Shown here piece by piece: positions 9,630 to 17,216 of a stretch of 64,000 nt of DNA. A program made the translations under genes and the position numbers. The notes beneath the pieces were generated by a model, which ran no database searches, had not been told where the DNA came from, and saw only the letters and a list, made by a program, of their open reading frames with translations. Numbering within the stretch: position 1 is the first letter of the stretch; each line of letters opens with the position of its first letter. Source of the DNA: Diaminobutyricimonas sp. LJ205 (GTDB lineage Bacteria > Actinomycetota > Actinomycetes > Actinomycetales > Microbacteriaceae); the NCBI RefSeq assembly GCF_009755725.1, contig NZ_CP046619.1, positions 3,100,001 to 3,164,000 on the forward strand, read 5' to 3'.

Positions 9630-9740
9630 CTAGCCCTTTCCGACGGTGCTGCCGGCCTTTGACTTGGCCAGCTTAGAAGTTCCCTTGGTCGCAAGAGTCT
9701 TCCCAGCCTTCGAGAGTGCGGACTTTGACGGCTTCGCCAT
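9630..9740 (-). CDS. Small basic Lys/Ser/Gly-rich protein (36 aa)
   Basis: A 36-codon gene with 10 lysines and repeats of the pattern K-S-K or S-K (ALSKAGKTLATKG, KLAKSKAG). It starts with ATG 9740 preceded by AGAGGAAACCTT, an excellent ribosome site, which is the main reason to call it. The composition resembles a tiny DNA-binding or nucleoid-type peptide, but no family is recognised. It is convergent with the type ISP gene across a hairpin. Confidence 0.65.
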   Translation of the reverse strand: MAKPSKSALSKAGKTLATKGTSKLAKSKAGSTVGKG

Positions 9741-9956
9741 AAGGTTTCCTCTCTTAAGCGGCAACATGTGCTGCCGCGGTTAGGGTAGGCCGCACGGACG
9801 ACATGCAACGACGTGCCCACGGAAACGTGAGGTCTCCGCTGTTTGAGCGACCTTCGAATCGACGAAACTTACCCCAAGTCGGCCGAAGGCATTTCGAGGA
9901 GCATGAGCGATCCCTTACGTCTTGTCCTGTTATCGCGCCGATGCCAGACTCCGGGG

Positions 9957-10113
9957 ATGACCTTTCGTGAGCACTCGCCCGTGCACTGCTCCGAGTGTGG
10001 AGACAACTAGACCCCGAGGCTCTGGGACCGGAATGAGCGTACAGCTGGTCTATGCATGTGATGACCACGGAGTCGAGTCGATCGTCAACCCATTCCAGCA
10101 GGTGCCGTGCCGG
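9957..10113 (+). pseudogene. Decayed copy of the small zinc-binding protein at 14319
   Basis: The first 15 codons match the intact gene at 14319-14468 (MTFREH, then HCSECG), after which the copy hits TAG and has small indels. The similarity resumes to the C-terminus (HGVESIVNPFQQ against HGIESIVNPFQR) and extends upstream (GCGCCGATG, CAGACTCCGGGG). The duplicate therefore included the promoter region and has since decayed. Confidence 0.8.
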
Positions 10114-10141
10114 TAGCCGGCTTACTGAATGTCACGCGCAA

Positions 10142-10179
10142 CTTCGCACCAGCGCAAGCGAGCTTGCGCTGGTGCGAAG
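10142..10179. terminator. Strong hairpin at the end of the lyase operon
   Basis: A perfect 17-bp stem (10142-10158 with 10163-10179) and a CGAG loop. It lies 3 bp beyond the stop of the last gene of the minus-strand operon 10183-13443. There is no T-tract. Confidence 0.8.
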
Positions 10180-10182
10180 CAT

Positions 10183-11046
10183 TCAAAGCAGGTCGAAAGC
10201 TACAGCCAGTTCATGAACCTGTTCAATACCGAAGAACTCGTCCGACTCTCGCATTGTCGGCAGGCCGGCTGACTCCAGGTCAGTGAGCGACTGAGCCTCC
10301 CGAAGAGTGGCCAAGGTTCGGATCGCTGCCTGCTGGGCGGCGAACTGCGTCGTTCCCCAGTAGAGCACCGCATCCACACCGAACGCGCCGAGCTTTTTGG
10401 CCGTGTATCCATCGCGATTGATTGTGATGAGCGGTGTCCCAAGCTGCTGTCTGCGATTGATCCAGGTTTCGTCGGCCTCCGCCGCAATGAAGACAGCGTC
10501 CGCCCCGACGCTTTCAAAGGCAGCGGCCCGGTCGAAGGCCTCATCAACGCCCAGCGAGCCCGCCGAATCTGTTCGGCCGATGATGAGCGTATCCTCCGAC
10601 TCGCGGGCATCGAGAGCGGCTTTGAGCTTGTCAAGCATGGTGTTCAAGGGGGTCACCCGGGGCGCGTTGATGATGTGCTTCCCGAAGTCATGGTCCTCGA
10701 TATGGATAGCGTTCGCCCCGGCTCGTTCGAGCTCTCGGATTGTTCGGCCGACATGCAGAGGATTGCCGAATCCGCCCTCCCCATCGACGATAAGGGGAGC
10801 GTCGATAAGCGGAACTAGCCGGGAGACGACGCTCACCATGTCCTGCAAACCCAAATAGCCGGTGTCCGGGATGCCATACAGGGTTGTCGTCGCACCATAG
10901 CTGCCGATGTAGAGCGCGTCGAACCCGATCATGCTCGCTGCCCGGGCCGTTATTCCGTCATATATTCCAGGGACAACCAGGGGCTCAGGATGGGCAAGGA
11001 GATCCCGAAGCGACCGCGATGTTTGTGATTCAGTCTGCTTCGCCAT
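10183..11046 (-). CDS. Isocitrate lyase/PEP mutase family enzyme
   Basis: 287 residues, the usual length for the isocitrate lyase/PEP mutase superfamily (2-methylisocitrate lyase, oxaloacetate hydrolase, phosphonopyruvate hydrolase, 2,3-dimethylmalate lyase). The metal-binding motif reads VDGEGGFG at 88-94 and the ED pair is at 117-118. The catalytic loop reads FGKHI where lyases of the family have K-K/R-C-G-H, so the usual catalytic cysteine is absent. The C-C or C-P bond lyase or hydrolase substrate cannot be named. It is the last gene of an operon (MFS, dehydrogenase, lyase) and its ATG overlaps the stop of the dehydrogenase gene by one base (TGATG). Confidence 0.85.
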   Translation of the reverse strand: MAKQTESQTSRSLRDLLAHPEPLVVPGIYDGITARAASMIGFDALYIGSYGATTTLYGIPDTGYLGLQDMVSVVSRLVPLIDAPLIVDGEGGFGNPLHVGRTIRELERAGANAIHIEDHDFGKHIINAPRVTPLNTMLDKLKAALDARESEDTLIIGRTDSAGSLGVDEAFDRAAAFESVGADAVFIAAEADETWINRRQQLGTPLITINRDGYTAKKLGAFGVDAVLYWGTTQFAAQQAAIRTLATLREAQSLTDLESAGLPTMRESDEFFGIEQVHELAVAFDLL

Positions 11047-12104
11047 CAGATCAATTCCCCAGGGCAGATAGCAACCTTTAGGACATCCATGCTTGTGTCA
11101 ACTTCTTGGAAAGCGGTCTCCCAGTCTTCGAGGGGGTAGGCCTTACTGACCAGCGGTTCGAGATTCAGTTTCCCGGCGGCCGCCATCTTTGCTGTGAGTT
11201 CCCAAGTGGACCAAGTGTGCGCGTAGGTCGACTGGATCTTCAGTTCCTTGAGGAGCAGCGTCACCCAGTTCACCGTCGATTCCTTGGTCGAGCCACCGAT
11301 CATGGCAATCGTTCCCTGTGAGGCTGCGAGGTCGAGGGCCAGGGACATGGCGTTTTGGCCACCGCTCCCCTCAACCACCAGAGGGAACCCGTTCGGGAAG
11401 CGGTGTGCGAGTTGCTCCTTGAAGTCCGGGGCGTCGACGATCAAATGCTCGGTCACGCCCACCGAGCTGGCGATCTCGAAGCGCTCGACGTCTCGCTGCA
11501 TACCGAACAGCACCGGCGTGGCACCGCTTGCCTTGACCACTTGGGCAGCGATGTTACCGATTGGGCCCGGACCGATCACTGCCACATGACCGGACGCTGG
11601 GATCCCAACTACCTCGACCAGGTTCCGAACGACGACCGCCGCCATTTCAAAAAGAGTCGCGGCACGCCATGAGACGTTGTCGGGTATCGCGTGCACGAAT
11701 CGCTCGTGCACGGCGAAGTACTCCGCGAACGCGCCGTCGACGTTCCGGCCGATGTCCCAGCGTTCCTCCTGGAAGAGATAGGCGGCGTCCGAAGAGCCCT
11801 TGCCACCGCCGTCCTTCCCGACCACCACTTCGGAGACCACCCGGTCGCCGACGTGCCAGTCGGCTACCGCCTCGCCGACCGCGGCGACCTCTCCGCAGTT
11901 CTCAGCCCCGACCACCACTGGGATCTTGAATCGCATGGCCGGGTCAGATTTCCAGATGTACAGGTCGCCTCCCCGGTCCACCCCGCAGGCCTTCACGCGG
12001 ATGAGGACCTCGTGGGGACCGGGTTTGGGGATGGGCAGATCGCGGATTTCCATGTGCCCAGGGGAAGAATCAAACTTGACTAGGGCCTTCATCGTTTCAG
12101 TCAT
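11046..12104 (-). CDS. Zinc-type medium-chain alcohol/threonine dehydrogenase-like enzyme
   Basis: 352 residues of the medium-chain dehydrogenase/reductase family: an N-terminal GroES-like domain (CGVDRGGDLYIW in place of the usual CGxCGSDxH), the GAENCGEV segment, and a Rossmann domain with IGPGPIGN. The four-cysteine structural zinc cluster is missing and the catalytic zinc ligands are atypical, so the metal content is uncertain. It probably oxidises a hydroxy acid or polyol, taken up by the neighbouring MFS protein, to feed the lyase-family enzyme downstream. The ATG has GGAGCG upstream and lies 8 bp inside the end of the MFS gene, indicating one transcript. Confidence 0.85.
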   Translation of the reverse strand: MTETMKALVKFDSSPGHMEIRDLPIPKPGPHEVLIRVKACGVDRGGDLYIWKSDPAMRFKIPVVVGAENCGEVAAVGEAVADWHVGDRVVSEVVVGKDGGGKGSSDAAYLFQEERWDIGRNVDGAFAEYFAVHERFVHAIPDNVSWRAATLFEMAAVVVRNLVEVVGIPASGHVAVIGPGPIGNIAAQVVKASGATPVLFGMQRDVERFEIASSVGVTEHLIVDAPDFKEQLAHRFPNGFPLVVEGSGGQNAMSLALDLAASQGTIAMIGGSTKESTVNWVTLLLKELKIQSTYAHTWSTWELTAKMAAAGKLNLEPLVSKAYPLEDWETAFQEVDTSMDVLKVAICPGELI

Positions 12105-13443
12105 TGCTCGCTCCGATCTTGGTTTCGACGTTGACGTTGTTGGTTCGTTTCGCGGTGCGCACGGTCAGGACCAGGAGAGCTGAGGTCAACGCAAACAGCG
12201 CGAGGAACAGGATGGCGAAGTCATAAGAACCCGTTGCGTCTCTGACCAGGCCGAATACGATTGGGCTTACCGCCCCACCAAGGGTCCCCAGCGAGTTGGC
12301 GACTGCCACTCCAGCCGGCCGTAGCGCGGGCGCCAGTACGATCGTCGGGATCGGCCAGAACGCAACCAGCGCACCCGACAAGCAGACTTGGCCGAGCACT
12401 ACCGCAACTATCAGCCAGACCGGACCGTCGAGCACAACCATCCCAATCAGGCAGACGGTCAGGCCGATAAAGCCGACGCTCGCTACCCGCTCTCGTCGGC
12501 TGGACTTATCCGAGATGCGGCTCCAGATCAGCATCGTCATGAGCGCAGCGAGGGGCGGAAGCGCCATGATCCAGCCGGTCATCGAGGCGGAGAATCCGAA
12601 GTCCGCAACGATAGTAGGCAGGAAGAACGCGATCGCGTATGCGGAGAGCGTGAGGCCAAAGTAGACGCCGGACAGTTTGAGCACAGTCTTGTTGCTGAAC
12701 GTGAGCTTGAGGAGCTCTCCAACCCGAGCGTGAGGGAGCGTGGGCTGGTCCTTCTCATCTTCAGCGAGCCTCGCGGTCAGCGCGGTGAGCTCGTCACTCG
12801 TCAGCCACCGTGCGTCGCTGGGCTTGTCGCGGAGGAACATGAGGAACAGCACGCCGAGGATAACGGCGGGGAGCCCCTCAAGGATGAACATCCATTGCCA
12901 GCCGCCGAGGTCCGAGACTCCGTTGAATGCGTCCAAGATCCAGCCTGAAACGGGGGCCCCGAGGAGTACCGCGAATGACTGCGCCATGAGGAACAGCCCC
13001 AATGCGAGGCCGCGGTGTGAACGCGGGATCCACAGTGCGATCAACACAATTGCGCCGGGCGAGTAACCAGCTTCCATCGCGCCCAGGACGAAGCGGATGA
13101 TGAACAGTGACACATCGTTGAACGCGAATGCGGTCAGCGCCGAGACGATGCCCCAGGTGATCAGGATGCGCGCGAGCCACACTCGCGAGCCCACCTTCTG
13201 AAGGATCAGGTTGCTCGGCACCTCGAATATGCAATACGCGATGACACCAAGGGACGCTGCGATACCGAACGCCGTCGCCGTGAGGGCGAGCGCCTCGTTC
13301 ATCTGCAGAGCGGCAAAACCGAGATTGACCCGATCCAGGTAGTTGATCATGGAGCCGAGCATCAGCAACGGCAGAATCCTGAACAGCACCTTTCGTATTG
13401 CGGACTTCTCCGCGGAGGACTGCGTTGTCCCAATTGTCGTCAT
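12097..13443 (-). CDS. MFS transporter, anion:cation symporter type
   Basis: 448 residues with about 12 hydrophobic segments. The opening pattern (LPLLMLGSMINYLDRVNLGFA in part) is typical of the ACS family (tartrate, hexuronate, phthalate and similar organic-acid importers). Start ATG 13443 is preceded by GGGAAAG; the frame runs further upstream without a better start. First gene of the operon with the dehydrogenase and the lyase, and divergent from the TetR gene, which likely controls it. The substrate is probably an organic acid; this is inferred. Confidence 0.88.
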   Translation of the reverse strand: MTTIGTTQSSAEKSAIRKVLFRILPLLMLGSMINYLDRVNLGFAALQMNEALALTATAFGIAASLGVIAYCIFEVPSNLILQKVGSRVWLARILITWGIVSALTAFAFNDVSLFIIRFVLGAMEAGYSPGAIVLIALWIPRSHRGLALGLFLMAQSFAVLLGAPVSGWILDAFNGVSDLGGWQWMFILEGLPAVILGVLFLMFLRDKPSDARWLTSDELTALTARLAEDEKDQPTLPHARVGELLKLTFSNKTVLKLSGVYFGLTLSAYAIAFFLPTIVADFGFSASMTGWIMALPPLAALMTMLIWSRISDKSSRRERVASVGFIGLTVCLIGMVVLDGPVWLIVAVVLGQVCLSGALVAFWPIPTIVLAPALRPAGVAVANSLGTLGGAVSPIVFGLVRDATGSYDFAILFLALFALTSALLVLTVRTAKRTNNVNVETKIGASND

Positions 13444-13602
13444 TGACTTTCCCGTTTCTATGAGGGCATCGAATGTGGCCGCCGGAAGCGATGCTCCGTT
13501 GCAAGGCGATGTTTGTGGCCGCGAGCGCAATTATGGACAATGTTTGTACGAAAATGCAAGTGGGTCGGTGAACCGCCTTGGGACGAGGTGATGTGAGAGC
13601 CT
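13444..13602. promoter_or_regulatory. Divergent promoter region, MFS operon / tetR
   Basis: A 159-bp intergenic region between divergent starts. ATGTTTGT occurs twice (in CGATGTTTGTGGCC and CAATGTTTGTACGA), a possible pair of half-sites for the TetR protein. No clear -10/-35 could be fixed by eye. Confidence 0.4.
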
Positions 13603-14214
13603 GTGGGGGTGTCGAAGGATCAAGTAAATGACTCGTCATCGAGACGTGGCAGGCCGCGTGATCCGGCCATCCAATCGAAGGTGCTCGCCGCAGCCGTTGA
13701 GGTTTACGGTGAGTTCGGCTGGAGCGGGTTCACGCTCGACGCGGTGTCGAGTCGGGCGCTTGTCGGGCGCCCAGCCGTGTATCGGCGCTGGGAAAGCAAA
13801 GAGGCACTCTTGGTCGATGCGCTCCGTGAGCACACGCCCGGGTTGACGGAGGAGGACCACGGGTCGCTCCACGCAGATTTGATGGCAATCGCCGAGAACT
13901 ATGCGAGTGTCTCCCTGGGTACACGCGGCCTCGCAACACTTCGAACCATGATCGATCGACAGGCCGCCCCGGAGGTGTTTGCCGCAATCAGCAGCGCCAT
14001 CACCGAGCGGCGGTATGAACTCATCCGCTCCGCACTAAGAAGGGCAAGCGCGCGTGGGGAAATCGACGTTCATGTGCATTTCGACGCGATCGCCAACATG
14101 CTGCTCGGCGGGGTGCTTTTCTCCGTCTTCGGCGACAAATCGGAGGAGGCTCCCGAATCATGGCGACAAGTGCTTACGGAGCTAGTGGACATCATCGTTC
14201 TGTCGCTCCGTTGA
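13603..14214 (+). CDS. TetR/AcrR family transcriptional regulator
   Basis: 203 residues. The N-terminal helix-turn-helix is clear: GRPRDPAIQSKVL, then GFTLDAVSSRALVGRPAVYRRW and SKEALLVDAL, the standard TetR pattern. The C-terminal ligand-binding domain resembles the TetR_C_11/C_16 type found in actinobacteria. The start is GTG 13603 or GTG 13609. It is divergent from the MFS-dehydrogenase-lyase operon and most likely represses it until an inducer binds. Confidence 0.88.
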   Translation: MGVSKDQVNDSSSRRGRPRDPAIQSKVLAAAVEVYGEFGWSGFTLDAVSSRALVGRPAVYRRWESKEALLVDALREHTPGLTEEDHGSLHADLMAIAENYASVSLGTRGLATLRTMIDRQAAPEVFAAISSAITERRYELIRSALRRASARGEIDVHVHFDAIANMLLGGVLFSVFGDKSEEAPESWRQVLTELVDIIVLSLR

Positions 14215-14318
14215 TCGAAATCGAGCGAACGACGCCCGTCTAATGGGTTAGCCGGCACCGACGGCTGCGCGTTCTGTACTTCCTTGTGGACTCCCGGCGC
14301 CGATGTCAGACTCCGGGG

Positions 14319-14468
14319 ATGACCTTTCGTGAGCACCCAGCCGTGCACTGCTCCGAGTGTGGGAGGCGGCTGGATCCCGAGACTCTAGAGACCGGTGTGA
14401 CCGTTCAGATTGTTTTCGCGTGCGAGGAGCACGGAATCGAGTCGATCGTCAATCCGTTCCAACGGTGA
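14319..14468 (+). CDS. Small zinc-ribbon-like protein (49 aa)
   Basis: A 49-residue protein with HCSECG near the N-terminus and CEEH in the middle, which could bind one zinc ion (C-x2-C with C-x2-H). The start ATG is conserved in a decayed duplicate at 9957, which supports the annotation. The function is unknown; similar tiny zinc proteins recur in this window at 43094 and 43561. Confidence 0.65.
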   Translation: MTFREHPAVHCSECGRRLDPETLETGVTVQIVFACEEHGIESIVNPFQR

Positions 14469-14620
14469 GCGTCCGCGGAGCGCCGACGCTCGTCACCCGG
14501 AAGCGGGTTGCGCGGAGGCGATGGGCGCGTGCAGTCGGGCTGGATTCTGAAGCGACACCTCTCGAAATGATGTTGTTTTTACGCATCCCCAAGTTAGCCA
14601 GCACCGATAACGTAGTTTCG

Positions 14621-15286
14621 TTACTTTCGGCGCCCACTAGAAGCGCTCTGGTCGATCCTTGGATCCCCGTGCTCAGGCAACGAGTAAACGGCGACATCGC
14701 CGAGTGCGGCAAGCTCCTGAGGTATCTTGATGCGAACGGCGCTCAGCCGCCTTTCTAGCGCACGGGCATGCCGCTCGCACAAGGCTAGAAATGCCTCAGC
14801 AGATTTGCGGTCCATCCGGCTCAGCGAGGTGTGAACGTGACCAATACCCGTGATCGCGCGTTCTAGATGCGGTGACGCGGTAAGGAATGCGATTGCCTCG
14901 ACCTGCTCAAACCCATTGACCGAATGGGCGAGGTACTTGTTGCGAACATCGAGGATGTATTGGTGCAGACGCGCCTCGTCGGGGGAGATTCGGTTGAGAT
15001 CTGGCCCACGCGTGGCGCGAACTCCTTTGGAGAAAGCGCGCGAGTAAAGGAGGATCGATGTCATCCACAGCGCATCAAGGGGCGACGCATACTCTTTATC
15101 GCCCTCAATATTGCCCGCGAGATAGTGGCGCAAGTAGCCAGCCGCGAGTTCAAGATCCCGCGCGTAGCTAGCGAGATCGCGAAGCTCGGTTGCCGACTTT
15201 GTATCGATGACGACCGTCCGCTCATGAGGTCCCGCCTGCTCGCGATGACCGCGAAGGTCCAACAGCGGTTTCGTGCGCCCGTTCAC
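14621..15286 (-). CDS. HEPN-like protein, possible RNase or defence component
   Basis: Helical protein of about 222 residues. It contains DVRNKYLAHS, which fits the R-N-x4-H signature of HEPN domains (many are RNases in toxin-antitoxin and abortive-infection systems). The start is uncertain: GTG 15286 is used here and the frame is open to 15415. No partner antitoxin is obvious, but the neighbours include a DUF488 protein and a defence-island-type gene. The HEPN call rests on one motif. Confidence 0.5.
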   Translation of the reverse strand: MNGRTKPLLDLRGHREQAGPHERTVVIDTKSATELRDLASYARDLELAAGYLRHYLAGNIEGDKEYASPLDALWMTSILLYSRAFSKGVRATRGPDLNRISPDEARLHQYILDVRNKYLAHSVNGFEQVEAIAFLTASPHLERAITGIGHVHTSLSRMDRKSAEAFLALCERHARALERRLSAVRIKIPQELAALGDVAVYSLPEHGDPRIDQSASSGRRK

Positions 15287-15411
15287 ATCAGGACTGTAGC
15301 GCAGGGGTGCCTGGGCGAGACGCGGACTTTGTGTGCGCTGAGCGACAGGTAAGCGGCGCAATAAGCGGTGACAGCAGCTACTGAGCCGTACGCACTTCGC
15401 CCGTTCGGGCA

Positions 15412-15642
15412 TCACGCATTGGCGCAGGGTCGTGGGCGTGAAAATTTCACAATGGCGAGGGGAACGACTTCACGAGCACGCCGAAATTGGTCTTTGATGT
15501 CCGCCCATGGATCAGGATTCGCTTCGGAGGCGTCGGCGTCTGACCAGAGGTGCTCGGACTGCGCGAGGATGCGATCCAGGCCAGGGACCCCGAGGGGAGC
15601 ATCGTGAGCGAGTAAGACGTCTGCATGCTCAGTAGGTGTCGG
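15412..15642 (-). pseudogene. Fragment of a calcineurin-like metallophosphoesterase
   Basis: The minus strand reads ADVLLAHDAPLGVPGLD and then QSEHLW, matching the internal segment ADVLIAHDAPLHVPALD and TDRYW of the intact phosphoesterase at 22187-23086. The segments before (GDxH, GNHD) and after (GHYH) are missing: the C-terminal end switches to unrelated sequence (AIVKFSRPRP). It is a remnant truncated on both sides. Confidence 0.75.
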
Positions 15643-15693
15643 AGCGGCAATTCCTACCGAGGATTCATAAACTCCTGTTGTCGAGGAGGCTTC

Positions 15694-16515
15694 ATGGTCA
15701 GTGAACGAGCCCGCGTTCTTATTACCGTCAAGGCGTCGCCCGAGCCGTCGAAGACGTATGGCGACACAGTATGTGTCGCCGGAGTAAAGCTGAGCGGGGA
15801 TGATCAGGCTGAGTGGGTACGGATCTATCCGGTTGCGTTCCGGCATCTGCAGAGTGAACAGCAATTCAACAAGTATGAGGTCGTTGACGTTCACCTCAAT
15901 CCGTCCCCGACCGACTCGCGGAAAGAGAGCCGCCGCCCGGTCTGGGACTCTCTGAAGAGGGACCCACGTGGGCCTATACCGCTCAGAGCCCGCGGACCGA
16001 TTCTGGAGAAGTTGATTGGCCTGACGATGTGTGACCTGCGGACAGGCGTTGAGAAGGACCTCACCGCGCAGTCTCTAGGACTGGTTGAGGTACGCGAGTT
16101 GAAGCCTCTGGTGTTCGAGGACCACGGTCAGTGGACTGAGGCCCAGATCGCGAGCATGACTGCAGCCATGAATCAGCCGGATCTGTTTGGCGAATCCGAT
16201 GACGCACCTTTACTCATCGCACCCCGATTCAAGGTCAAGTACCGGTATCAGTGCGCGTCACTAGGTTGCGCGGGTCATGAACAGCGGATCTTGGATTGGG
16301 AATTGAATGCCCTGCAGTTCCACAATCGCCGGATGAGTGACAATGACTTGCGCGAACTGATCACAACGAAGTTTTTCGACGAGATGTGGAACGACAGCGT
16401 CCGTACTTACTTCTTTGTTGGCAACTTCGCCGCCATCGTGAAGCGAAAGAGCTTTTCGGTGCTCGGGGTATACAAACCGCCCCGTGAATCTAGCTGGGGA
16501 GCGACTCTGTTCTAG
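15694..16515 (+). CDS. Conserved hypothetical protein paired with DUF488 gene
   Basis: 273 residues, starting at ATG 15694 after GAGGAGG. The N-terminal pattern (VLITVKASPEPSKTYGDTVC, then EWVRIYPVAFRHL, then D-x-R-x-E-S) is a conserved protein family I associate with DUF488-type genes and mobile or defence islands. A cysteine/histidine set (CASLGCAGHEQ) may bind metal. The C-terminal part ends in FFVGNFAAIVKRKSFSVLG. Its stop overlaps the stop of the convergent DUF488 gene by 4 bp. No enzymatic function is known to me. Confidence 0.75.
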   Translation: MVSERARVLITVKASPEPSKTYGDTVCVAGVKLSGDDQAEWVRIYPVAFRHLQSEQQFNKYEVVDVHLNPSPTDSRKESRRPVWDSLKRDPRGPIPLRARGPILEKLIGLTMCDLRTGVEKDLTAQSLGLVEVRELKPLVFEDHGQWTEAQIASMTAAMNQPDLFGESDDAPLLIAPRFKVKYRYQCASLGCAGHEQRILDWELNALQFHNRRMSDNDLRELITTKFFDEMWNDSVRTYFFVGNFAAIVKRKSFSVLGVYKPPRESSWGATLF

Positions 16516-16949
16516 ATATTTGCGGTATCGCTTTGATGCAATGCGGCCAACACGAGCTCTCGGTGACAAGACTGCTCATCCGCCTCAAAACAAAGCAGCG
16601 CAACGCCGCCCTTGCGGGCGAGAGTACGGACGCGTTCGAGGCTCTCCTTCGCAGCAGTCGATTCCAGAATTTGCTCGAAACGAGTTCTTGCTGCGCGCCC
16701 TGCCTCGCCGCGCGTATCAGCGAAGCCCTCACGATTGTCTCGCGGATTCCCCAGGGCCGGGAGATGCTCATAGTCGATGCCAGCCGCCCGGAGCCGGGCA
16801 GCAAGCGCCGTTTTTGACAACCCGCGCTTCCGCGAAATTGGACTGAGCCGGACGTCCACGACTGTGGCGACGCCGCGAAGGCTGAGGCGCGAGAGGAGGC
16901 CGTCCTGATCAAGGCCCTCATAGCCGATCCCGATCACGTCACTCACCAC
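16512..16949 (-). CDS. DUF488 family protein
   Basis: 145 residues. It opens with the family pattern IGIGYEGLDQDG, followed by VVDVRLSPISRKRG and LPALGNPR, and later VALLCFEADEQSCHRELV, which contains the conserved cysteine and C-H-R. DUF488 proteins are uncharacterised, small alpha/beta proteins common in genomic islands. It is convergent with the gene at 15694 with overlapping stops, an arrangement that suggests the two travel together. Confidence 0.9.
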   Translation of the reverse strand: MVSDVIGIGYEGLDQDGLLSRLSLRGVATVVDVRLSPISRKRGLSKTALAARLRAAGIDYEHLPALGNPRDNREGFADTRGEAGRAARTRFEQILESTAAKESLERVRTLARKGGVALLCFEADEQSCHRELVLAALHQSDTANI

Positions 16950-17163
16950 AGTTACTAGTCTCGCATCCGCACGTCGTCAGCCTGCTCACAGCACCTGCCG
17001 GACCTCGTGCAACGCGACGCGGAATCCGCTCACGGACTCAGCGTCGTCCCAAACAGTTTGATGCCGACTCGGTTGTTCTTGAGGGGGCTCGGTCGCAAGG
17101 TTCAAGCCACGGCGGACGACGGACTCCCTTCGGTACCCCGCGCGCCGCGCGCCGGAGTCAGCT

Positions 17164-17207
17164 GCGAAGCGGCGATGACATCGAACATAATGCCATCGCC
17201 GCTTCGC
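17164..17207. terminator. Hairpin terminator of the second MFS operon
   Basis: GCGAAGCGGCGATG (17164-17177) pairs perfectly with 17194-17207, with a 16-nt loop. It lies 9 bp past the stop of the MFS gene at 17217 on the minus strand. Confidence 0.75.
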
Positions 17208-17216
17208 CAATTCGGA

